The notes beneath the pieces are model-generated. The model had not been told where the DNA came from. It saw only the letters and a list, made by a program, of their open reading frames with translations, and did not search any database. This document shows positions 1-10,527 of a stretch of DNA of 64,000 nt, piece by piece. The translations under genes and the position numbers were made by a program. Numbering within the stretch: position 1 is the stretch's first letter; every line of letters starts with the position of its first letter. Source of the DNA: Patiria miniata (Eukaryota > Echinodermata > Asteroidea > Valvatida > Asterinidae); NCBI RefSeq assembly GCF_015706575.1, contig NW_024037056.1, positions 2,380,109 to 2,444,108 of the forward strand, given 5' to 3'.

Positions 1-3000
1 TCTGATATACGATTTCGGAAACAATTATGTATTCGAGACGAGTAGTGCGGTCTCGGTTCAATCAAAAATGACTTTCAAAAAGATGAAATATATATATTTA
101 AACTTAAGGTAAAAATATAAATAAAAAGGTACAAATCCTCAAGGGTAGTAAATAAACGAGGAAAAATTCGCTGCGGAACCGCGGAATCTGATAAAAAATG
201 GCTGTCAATCATTTTGTCCAATCTGTGTACAGGAAATAAAAATAAGACGATGGATATCGACCTCCGGCCGGGTAAGGATTAAAGTGACACATCAATCATT
301 CGTTACGATTACGAGTTCGTGTTAAGTTACATGAACAGAAGTTCGAGGACGAAATATACATGTATTGGTCTACTGTAGAATCGAAAAAGACATGCATGGT
401 TGTCAATCATTTGTCCGAAATGTGTATCAAAGAAATAAGACGATGGTTACGACCTGTGGGTAAGAATTCAAGCGACATATTAATCCTTCGTTCCGAATAC
501 GTGTTCGTGCAACTGGTTGTCAATCATTTTGTGTATATGTGTAAAGAAGAAAAAACGGCGATAAATATCAACCTGCTAGGATTGGATAAAAACAACAAAT
601 GTATTGTTCGTTAACGATTACAGGTTCGTGTTCCGTTTGTAACAATATTCGTTAAGGCCATGTGTACGCTATCTAACTTTTCCAAATTTCAGTCGCGTCT
701 ATCATGCGTTTTCTCATCATCAACATTGATACTTATTGTGAAAACAATCTAGGGCCATGTGTTTAAATTTTCATCGACGCGTTGTAGACGTTTCTGCCAA
801 TTATTTTCTTGTGTTTTCTTCTGCACTTATGCGTCAGATTATTAACAGGATTCCAAGGTCACGTAAACGTATCTTCTTTGTCTTTGTAAAAATTCTTTCT
901 AATTTTTTATGCAAAATTATTTTAGGGCCATGTGGAGTAGGGATCTTATCCGTTCTGTAATTAGAAAGTCCTCAAATAGCCCGACGTGTATTTTCTTTAA
1001 AAAATATTTGTGCATTCATCCCATCTTGAGTGCGAATCATTGTGTAAACTACTCTAGGGCCATGTGTTAAGTATCCATAGCTACGGAAACTTGAAAAAAC
1101 TTAAATGTTGGATCCTAAGTTTTCTTGTATACTCTGTGTATTCCTAACTTCTCTGTGGTTCACACGAGTGAATTACTCTAGGGCCATATTAAAAAAAAAA
1201 TGTTTTATTTGTCCGTGTTGCAACCATTTTCTCAACTGCAACTCCACATCCATCCAGCTTAACTAAAACTTGATCTGTTGTTTAAAATGCTTTATGTGTG
1301 TAGGGTCATGTGCAGATCTTACAGGTTCCTTGAAACATGTTTCGGTCGTGAAACGCAAACGATTACGAGTTCGAGGACGAAATATGTACTGTGGAATCGG
1401 AAAAAAATGGCTGTCAATCATTTCTCCGATCTGTGTATAAGACGATGGATATCGACCTGCGATTACGATTTCGTGTTCGAGCTCGAGTGCGAACAAAGTA
1501 ACACAAGTACAAGTATCGTTAGTAGACGAAAAATGTACAAGAGTCCGAGTACTTCAATGGTGGAAAAATGTTTGGCGAAATTATGGTGTGGCTATGTGAC
1601 GTATTCTTTTAAATTGATCTCCCTTCGATTGAAAATGACTCTCGAAAAGATGACATATATAAATTAAAAGGTGAAAATCTTCACGGGAAGTAAATCAATG
1701 AGGAGAAATTAATGGAGCGGAACCGTGGAATAAAAATAAAAAAAAACTGATTGTCAATCATCATTTTGCCTAATGTTTGTGTACGAAGAAAATAAGACGA
1801 TGAATATCGACCTGTGGGTAAGAATTCAAGCGACATATTAATCCTTCGTTCCGAATACGTGTTCGTGCAACTGGTTGTCAATCATTTTGTGTATATGTGT
1901 AAAGAAGAAAAAACGGCGATAAATATCAACCTGCTAGGATTGGATAAAAACAACAAATGTATTGTTCGTTAACGATTACAGGTTCGTGTTCCGTTTGTAA
2001 CAATATTCGTTAAGGCCATGTGTACGCTATCTAACTTTTCCAAATTTCAGTCGCGTCTATCATGCGTTTTCTCATCATCAACATTGATACTTATTGTGAA
2101 AACAATCTAGGGCCATGTGTTTAAATTTTCATCGACGCGTTGTAGACGTTTCTGCCAATTATTTTCTTGTGTTTTCTTTTGCACTTATGCGTCAGATTAT
2201 TAACAGGATTCCAAGGTCACGTAAACGTATCTTCTTTGTCTTTGTAAAAATTCTTTCTAATTTTTTATGCAAAATTATTTTAGGGCCATGTGGAGTAGGG
2301 ATCTTATCCGTTCTGTAATTAGAAAGTCCTCAAATAGCCCGACGTGTATTTTCTTTAAAAAATATTTGTGCATTCATCCCATCTTGAGTGCGAATCATTG
2401 TGTAAACTACTCTAGGGCCATGTGTTAAGTATCCATAGCTACGGAAACTTGAAAAAACTTAAATGTTGGATCCTAAGTTTTCTTGTATACTCTGTGTATT
2501 CCTAACTTCTCTGTGGTTCACACGAGTGAATTACTCTAGGGCCATATTAAAAAAAAAATGTTTTATTTGTCCGTGTTGCAACCATTTTCTCAACTGCAAC
2601 TCCACATCCATCCAGCTTAACTAAAACTTGATCTGTTGTTTAAAATGCTTTATGTGTGTAGGGTCATGTGCAGATCTTACAGGTTCCTTGAAACATGTTT
2701 CGGTCGTGAAACGCAAACGATTACGAGTTCGAGGACGAAATATGTACTGTGGAATCGGAAAAAAATGGCTGTCAATCATTTCTCCGATCTGTGTATAAGA
2801 CGATGGATATCGACCTGCGATTACGATTTCGTGTTCGAGCTCGAGTGCGAACAAAGTAACACAAGTACAAGTATCGTTAGTAGACGAAAAATGTACAAGA
2901 GTCCGAGTACTTCAATGGTGGAAAAATGTTTGGCGAAATTATGGTGTGGCTATGTGACGTATTCTTTTAAATTGATCTCCCTTCGATTGAAAATGACTCT

Positions 3001-5600
3001 CGAAAAGATGACATATATAAATTAAAAGGTGAAAATCTTCACGGGAAGTAAATCAATGAGGAGAAATTAATGGAGCGGAACCGTGGAATAAAAATAAAAA
3101 AAAACTGATTGTCAATCATCATTTTGCCTAATGTTTGTGTACGAAGAAAATAAGACGATGAATATCGACCTGTGGGTAAGAATTCAAGCGACATATTAAT
3201 CCTTCGTTCCGAATACGTGTTCGTGCAACTGGTTGTCAATCATTTTGTGTATATGTGTAAAGAAGAAAAAACGGCGATAAATATCAACCTGCTAGGATTG
3301 GATAAAAACAACAAATGTATTGTTCGTTAACGATTACAGGTTCGTGTTCCGTTTGTAACAATATTCGTTAAGGCCATGTGTACGCTATCTAACTTTTCCA
3401 AATTTCAGTCGCGTCTATCATGCGTTTTCTCATCATCAACATTGATACTTATTGTGAAAACAATCTAGGGCCATGTGTTTAAATTTTCATCGACGCGTTG
3501 TAGACGTTTCTGCCAATTATTTTCTTGTGTTTTCTTTTGCACTTATGCGTCAGATTATTAACAGGATTCCAAGGTCACGTAAACGTATCTTCTTTGTCTT
3601 TGTAAAAATTCTTTCTAATTTTTTATGCAAAATTATTTTAGGGCCATGTGGAGTAGGGATCTTATCCGTTCTGTAATTAGAAAGTCCTCAAATAGCCCGA
3701 CGTGTATTTTCTTTAAAAAATATTTGTGCATTCATCCCATCTTGAGTGCGAATCATTGTGTAAACTACTCTAGGGCCATGTGTTAAGTATCCATAGCTAC
3801 GGAAACTTGAAAAAACTTAAATGTTGGATCCTAAGTTTTCTTGTATACTCTGTGTATTCCTAACTTCTCTGTGGTTCACACGAGTGAATTACTCTAGGGC
3901 CATATTAAAAAAAAAATGTTTTATTTGTCCGTGTTGCAACCATTTTCTCAACTGCAACTCCACATCCATCCAGCTTAACTAAAACTTGATCTGTTGTTTA
4001 AAATGCTTTATGTGTGTAGGGTCATGTGCAGATCTTACAGGTTCCTTGAAACATGTTTCGGTCGTGAAACGCAAACGATTACGAGTTCGAGGACGAAATA
4101 TGTACTGTGGAATCGGAAAAAAATGGCTGTCAATCATTTCTCCGATCTGTGTATAAGACGATGGATATCGACCTGCGATTACGATTTCGTGTTCGAGCTC
4201 GAGTGCGAACAAAGTAACACAAGTACAAGTATCGTTAGTAGACGAAAAATGTACAAGAGTCCGAGTACTTCAATGGTGGAAAAATGTTTGGCGAAATTAT
4301 GGTGTGGCTATGTGACGTATTCTTTTAAATTGATCTCCCTTCGATTGAAAATGACTCTCGAAAAGATGACATATATAAATTAAAAGGTGAAAATCTTCAC
4401 GGGAAGTAAATCAATGAGGAGAAATTAATGGAGCGGAACCGTGGAATAAAAATAAAAAAAAACTGATTGTCAATCATCATTTTGCCTAATGTTTGTGTAC
4501 GAAGAAAATAAGACGATGAATATCGACCTGTTAGGTATGGACTAAAATAATATCGTTCTTTAACGGTTACGAGTTTGTGTTGTGTTGAGTTAACATCGAA
4601 GATATTGCAACTTGTTGTCAATTGTCTGATAGGTTTTTAGGTAGAAAATAAGACGGTGGGTTTCGATCTTGTTAGGTCTGGATTAAAACAACGTTCGTTG
4701 TATCGTTACGTATCGTTCGTTAACGATTAGGCCTACGGGTTTGTGTTGAGTTCGAGTGGAACCGTGACATTGAAAACATTGCAACTTGTTGTCAATCATT
4801 TTGCCGATATGTAAAGCAGAAAATAAGGCGAGAATATCAACCTGCTAGGTTGGGGTTGAAAAAACAAAAATATTTTTCGTTAACGATTACGGGTTCTTGT
4901 TGAGTTCCGTTTGTCACAATTTGTTAAGGCCATGTGTACGCAATCTAACCTTTCTAAATTTCAGTCGCGTCCATCATGCGTTTTTTCGCCATTGAAATTG
5001 ATTGTGAAAAGAAATCCTGGGGCCATGTGTACATGTACAACATTTTCATCGACGTTTTGTAGACATTTCTGCCAAACCCATTTTTTCTTTTGTTTTCTTC
5101 TGTACTCATGCGACAGGTTATTAACAGGATTATAGGGCCATACGAACATTTCTTAATTTGTCTTTGTAAAAAAAAAAATTCTAATTTTTATGCAAAATTG
5201 TTTTAGGGCCATGTGATGTTGAGATCTTACCGTTCTGTAGAAATTCCTCAAATAGCCCGACGTGTATTTTCTTGAAAACTGTGCATTCATCCCGTCTTGA
5301 ATGCGAATCATTGTGTAAAAAACTCTAGGGCCATGTGTTAAGTATCCCCAGCTATTTTGAAGCTTGGAGAAAGCTGAAATGTTGATCCAAGTTTTCTTGT
5401 ATATGCCTACTGTGTGTATTCCTCACCCGTTGTAACTTCACGGTACTCTAGGGCCATGTTTACAAATGTACTTTTGTTTGTGTTGCAACAAGTGTCTCAA
5501 CTGCAACCTAACCCATCCATCTTAACTTGAACTTGGAGATCTATTGTTTAAAAAATGCTGTACATGTATAGGGCCATGTGCATGTCTTACAGATTCCTTG
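1..5600. repeat. satellite-like tandem array, 1,358-bp unit
   Basis: Three nearly identical head-to-tail units occupy about 449-1806, 1807-3164 and 3165-4522. Landmarks recur exactly 1,358 bp apart, for example at 757, 2115 and 3473; the only difference I noticed is one C/T change near 818. Positions 1-448 match a diverged unit end, and 4523-5600 is a diverged further copy with small indels, so the array runs off the left edge of the window. Within a unit two shorter motifs recur: TAGGGCCATGTG about six times, and a block with TGTCAATCATTTTG followed by AAGACGATGGATATCGACCT several times. The small ORFs are repeated with the unit and resemble no protein I know, so I call none of them genes. 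Confidence 0.95.
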
Positions 5601-6104
5601 AAACATGTTTTGGAAATGAAACGTAATCAGAATTACGGTTTCAGTGACTCCCAAAGTTTTTATTTCGCGACATGTTACGTCTCTTCTCCTTGTTGAAATG
5701 TGTCTGATTGACATACATTGTTTGTGATTGGCGCTTCCATAATATCCGATTCGCAAAGATCGGCAATTGTTTTTTGTGTGTTAAGGCCATGGTGACAATG
5801 TTGCTCATGTAAATCAGGTGTCATTCCACCTGATACACCTCGGATACACCTCGTAATCCCTTTGTAAATGTATCCTTATTCTATACAGAGTGAAACCATC
5901 TGCATTAATTATTTTTTTGTCACACCTATATCATTAGTGGCGGTTTGATCAACGTTAATAGCTTTTCAATGATGCTAGCAAGTCGGCAATGTGATGCTGT
6001 TTCCCTCTAAACAGGTGCGCGTTGCTTTGCGCAAGCTGGAATTATCATCTTCGCGACCAGTAGACCCCCAAATGATCTATTGAAAATAAAATAAGCTTTC
6101 TTTC

Positions 6105-6445
6105 TCTACGGTTGAATCCATTACAGTGGTCAGGTAAGGGCCACTCGTTGGATTATCTTCACATTGTATGTAAGATATTTCTCTACATTTGGTCCATTAC
6201 AGTGGTCAGGTAAGGGCCACTTATTGGACTATCTTCACATTGTAGGGCCTATGTAAGATATTTCTCTACATTTAGTCCATGACAGTGGTCAGGTAAGGGC
6301 CACTTATTGGATTATCTTCACATTGTAAAATCTTTTGCAGCCAGTTAGGCCTAGAGATCTTAGTATCATAGAAAAAATGGAAACTCATAAGTTTCAATTT
6401 GTTCTATGATCGTATCATTGTAGTGGTCAGGTAAGGACCATTAAT
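6105..6445 (+). repeat. short tandem repeat, about 75-85 bp unit, carrying splice-donor-like sites
   Basis: Three clear copies of a block contain ACAGTGGTCAGGTAAGGGCC followed by TTGGATTATCTTCACATTG, beginning near 6125, 6199 and 6283. A shorter fourth motif lies near 6422. Every copy contains CAGGTAAG, a perfect match to the metazoan 5' splice-site consensus. The array lies just upstream of a set of exon-like blocks (6560-7700), so the sites could be alternative donors of first exons. That link is inference. Confidence 0.75.
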
Positions 6446-6560
6446 TTACGTTTTCCTTCTCTTTATACCATTGCACCGGTCACAGATCTGATCAGGAAAC
6501 CACTGTACATTGTACTAACAAACCCTAGCTCCGCTAGGAAGATTTTTTTTATTTTCAGCA

Positions 6561-7710
6561 TCTTGCAGTCAGATTAGGAGACCAGCAAGCCAGTGTGCTC
6601 ATGTCAGGAGCTGATCATGCGGAGGAACCGGAAGCAGGGAGGAGGAACAACGGATGACTGACGACCCTGCTTGTCGGGCAACCCATTACTGATCTCTCAG
6701 GTAACAATTATCATGTTACTTGCCTTTCGAAAAATATTATCTTAGGACGTCCTAAGTTGTTGTGCTTGTTGTGTCTGCAATAACTGATACCAAACAACTT
6801 TGATTTGAAAGAATAATCACCTACAATTGTACAAATCAATAATTAAAAAAGAACAGCAACAGGTGCATAATTGTACCACACTCAGTTTCTAACATTGTGT
6901 TCCTTCTAATCTTCTGGCAGAGATGACGGTGTGCAAGATGAGATGTCACTGTGGACGAAGAAGGAACCGGAAGCAGGGAGGAGGACCGACGGAAGGACGG
7001 AAGACTCTGCTTGCAGAGCAAGTCTTCACCACTTCTTGAGGTAAATTTAAAAAGCGATAATTACAAGTATTTTATTTTTTTCATTTCAATATGTTCGTCT
7101 TAGTCCTCCGGAAGTGGCCTTTTCATTCTTATGACAGATTTTTACAATCCGATAGGTTGGTTGTTTTGCGATTGTGACAAAATGTAAGATATTATAGATA
7201 TATTTATTTTGTCTTTGCAGATTCCTCTTGCTTCGTGTTAGCAGTGGAGACAATGGTGCAGTTGTTCACTGGGGCAGGACACGAAATTCAGCAACACTCG
7301 ACTGAGTTTTGCAGTGGCTACTCCTGAAAGTTCCCATACGTTTCTCTTAAAAAAGTAGTCACATTTTACCCATCCGAGGGATGTGATGAGCCCTACATGT
7401 CAGTAACAAAAGAGGGAAACATGGCGCATTCTAAAGTTACCTGCAATTTTGTACAACCAAAATAGCAATCTAGTTATTGACCTATGCCCATGTTAAGATG
7501 CTGCTCCGTCAAAAAGGAACTAGAATCGGCCTACGTCAGCTCTTGCTCGAATTCATAATTGATGCGTAATAAACAATCTTACCTAAAATGCCAACAAAAC
7601 TAATTGTGTGGACATTGGTTCAAGACAGAAAATGCCCAATCCCGACCTTAACGTGTGCATTACCGATAGTCTTATTGTTGAAAATTAAAGTCTGTTAATA
7701 CTTTTGTCTT
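6561..7710 (+). ncRNA. possible spliced non-coding transcript (three exon-like blocks)
   Basis: Three blocks are bounded by good splice signals: about 6571-6701 (TTGCAG acceptor, CTCAG|GTAAC donor), about 6922-7040 (CTGGCAG acceptor, TTGAG|GTAAAT donor), and from about 7221 (CTTTGCAG acceptor) to an uncertain end near 7570-7710, where an AATAAA lies at about 7568. The first two exons share GGAACCGGAAGCAGGGAGGA, so one is probably a duplicate of the other. Open frames inside them are under 40 codons and not shared between the copies in one frame, which favours a non-coding RNA. A small rapidly evolving coding gene is an alternative. There is no homology support. Confidence 0.35.
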
Positions 7711-8439
7711 GTTATTTATGAAACTTTAGAGGTCCATGCTATGTAACTTTTTATAATGTAATCCTTGAAAATGCACCTTGTCCCTTTTAAGCTTATATCA
7801 TTTTTCGTTTTGTTATTTTCAGGGAGATTGTTTGGTTTTCATACTAATGCAAATTTCCATATTAATGAGAAAAAAATGTGACATCATTTCATACACGGGG
7901 GTATTTCCCCGGGTGAATAGTCAAAATGCCCCCATTGATAGTATGGTATGAACCCCCCCCCCCCACCCCCCGACTAAACTGTGTTCCACTGTCTGAAAGA
8001 GTTCGGTCTAAAAAGTCTATTCTTGTTTACTAAAGACTTCAGTATTATTAGTGTTTTCAAATTCTTGAAAAAATGACTCCTTCGGGTATGACAATTTGTT
8101 CAGACCACCAGATTTGTGAAAAAGAAGATAATCAAGTAAATTGGCATTGAAAGTCTCTTTCACCAAAAAAAAAGAATGCTGTGCCACAAACTTGCAATAA
8201 TATGGAATAATTTACATGAACAACTAAAAACCATATTTAAGATACATTCAAACCAGAACAATACCTAAAGCCACCAGCCACTGATATTTCCGCCAGTATA
8301 AACACTAGTTTATAGTCAAAAATGCGCTGTTTTACACAATATGTTTATTTTCAATGTAACTGACGTGCAATATTAGGTAATTTAAATATTTCTGATGGTT
8401 TTTAAGATAATATGAATATGGTACAGGTAAATTGTTCGT
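7711..8439. other. intergenic, repeat debris only
   Basis: No convincing gene. It contains one copy of a dispersed repeat also seen in introns of B, C and D (7730-7895) and a poly-C tract near 7950 next to the phrase CCCCCATTGATAGTATGG, which recurs near 26325. Confidence 0.6.
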
Positions 8440-8720
8440 ATTATGTTTGTTTTGTTTTTTAAATTACTGCAATCATTCTCTCTTGAATCTGTCAATTGTA
8501 TTACTGTTTATTCAAGGAGGCATAGGGTAATTTTTGGGGCCGCAATGGAAATAAGTTTGTATAACTTTTTGTCGTTATCCCTGCTTTTTCCACTGAATGT
8601 GGAATTCTGCATGTTTTATTTCTAATTTACAGTATATATATTTTTTTGTTATTGTTAAATCTTAATTTACCTGTATCATTATTGTGGAAATAGCGAATAA
8701 ATCAAATCAAATAAAAGAAA
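8440..8720 (+). mobile_element. 3' end of a non-LTR retrotransposon (relic)
   Basis: The block ends in GTGGAAATAGCGAATAAATC followed by short AAATC/TCAAA reiterations at about 8690-8717. That is the kind of 3' tail found on CR1/L2-type LINEs. No intact reverse transcriptase is attached. The small frame at 8443-8625 falls inside the 3' UTR-like sequence and is not a gene. Confidence 0.45.
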
Positions 8721-9129
8721 ATACCAAGGTATAATCATGGAATTTTCGCATACACAACGCCCTCTGTAGTTTGCGCATGGAGTTTAAATCTATATAGACC
8801 ATTGTCATGTTGTGGCCATCTTGATTTTTTCCATTCAAATCAACATAACCAAAGCGAGGCTGGAAGGGAAAATAGTCTGGTTCTTTTTTGCACACAAAGC
8901 CATTATCGTCAGTACTGTTATTGGATACCGGGAACATGACTGAAATGGTGGCAGCACGATGAAGGTCTATTGAGAATTTATTCGCACATGGTGTTTCCGC
9001 AAACCTTCATTATTTCGATCACAATAATAAATCTCATAAATTATAATTATGACTCAAATTGTGATTATTTTGGGAAAAGTTTGCTTTTTTAAATCTACAA
9101 GATTATTAATTGTAATGCTTATTTGGCGC

Positions 9130-9345
9130 TGTCCATTTTATAAGTATCAAAGCGCTTGGCAGTTAATCCCCGTTCATCAGGATATGAGACCACGCGGCAG
9201 CCAATATCGGCGCACATTCGGTCCTCTACCCTCACAGGTATCCATTAATAGTCCTGGGTGGAGAGAGGTAATTGTAGTCAAGTGTCTTGCCCAAGGGCAC
9301 AAACACCATGTTCCTGGCAAGTTTAACTCGAACTCGCGCAACAGC
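9130..9345 (-). mobile_element. truncated tRNA-derived SINE
   Basis: Read on the minus strand it contains GTGCCCTTGGGCAAGACACT followed by CTCTCCACCCAGGACTATTA. These phrases also occur in the better preserved SINE at 58745-59030. The tRNA-like head with clear A and B boxes is degraded or missing. Confidence 0.5.
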
Positions 9346-9410
9346 GTACAATAAACACCACAGCCACCTTTCTAACTATAATGATTAAAGTCATGAAAAT
9401 ACCCCTGCGG

Positions 9411-9640
9411 TCGATTTCATAATGAACAGCGCAAGCGTAATTGGACCTCTCGATCACAATCTCTGAATAGTTTCATTAGCTTCGTTTCCCACTGATTCTT
9501 TGCACTATATGAATGTTGATAATGCAATCTTATATATATAAGTGTGCAATCCTGGGATTGGCCTACACAAACCCTCCGTAGTTCGCGTAAGGAATCCGTT
9601 AAGAGTGCAACCAAGTAAAATAGGGCAGAAACCCGTCCGC
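9411..9640. repeat. 3'-flank duplication block, copy 1
   Basis: Similar sequence recurs at about 18455-18640 and 25370-25570 (with a tail near 26550-26600). Shared phrases include CACTATAT(C/G)AATGTTGATAA and the AACGCCCTCTG / ACGCGCTACGTCTGTTAAA group. Each copy lies downstream (3') of a minus-strand gene copy, so the duplication units included 3' flank as well as the genes. Confidence 0.5.
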
Positions 9641-10437
9641 TTTGCTCATAAAATAATTGTTTTACATGTACATTCAAATCATTTTATGTAAGACGGTTTA
9701 AAGAGCCATCACGAATTGGAGGATTTAGTACATATGGCACTGCACTTGGCCCGGACTTGGGCTTCCAATTCTGAGGATTTCGGATGCAATTGGGTCCGAA
9801 AGTGGAGCTATTTTAGCCACGTTAAGGAGGGATCCTTTTCAAAATGGCTACTTTTCCAGTTTGGCAAATATCTTTCCGCCGTTTTTGGGATTGTCGTCTT
9901 TGGGTGATAATTTTTCCAAAAAGTCATTGGTCAACCCACCAAAAATTGAAATAAAAATGAGAGACGACATGTTGATAATCATGATTCTGTGACAACCTGA
10001 ACACCTGTGAGAATTCCGATAAATCAGTAAAAAGAATTTTGAAGTATCGGCAATTTATCAAAGGTAGGAATTCATAAACTTGGTTGCATTCCTAATACGG
10101 GAGATTCACAATAACATTTGGCATCTAGAGGTTGTCACTGAGAGTTCATTTTTCGCCGTGCATCGAGGAAAAGAGTGGGTAAATTAATTGTTTAATTGTT
10201 TTGTCCGGTCAGTAGTTTCGTAAGCGTATGATTCGAGTGTCTTTTGTTTTCTTTTCTTTTTATCAAGATGGTGTTTTTTTCTGAGGCGGTAGAACATGCT
10301 ATTGCCTCGACATCTATTCAAAAATGTATTCAAAGTTGTCTGCAGACAGTCATTCAAGTCGTGGCATGTCGGTCATGTTTTTGTCGACCGTACACTTCAA
10401 AAATATGACTCTCTGTGGCAGCCTCTTGGTGGCGCAC

Positions 10438-10443
10438 TTTATT
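10438..10443 (-). terminator. polyadenylation signal of gene A
   Basis: AATAAA on the minus strand, 85 nt beyond the stop codon of gene A. Confidence 0.55.
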
Positions 10444-10527
10444 GTGAGTCGGCCCGTATTCTATAAGGGTCATTGACCGTGTATGTCCAAGCCTCAGTGC
10501 AGTTTTCCTCTCTTAACCAACGCTGAT

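Noticed and set aside
757..4621. Repeated small ORFs in the satellite (67, 77, 129 and 66 codons)
   Set aside because: They repeat only because the DNA unit repeats. They lie on both strands, overlap, and have no recognisable domain or codon bias.
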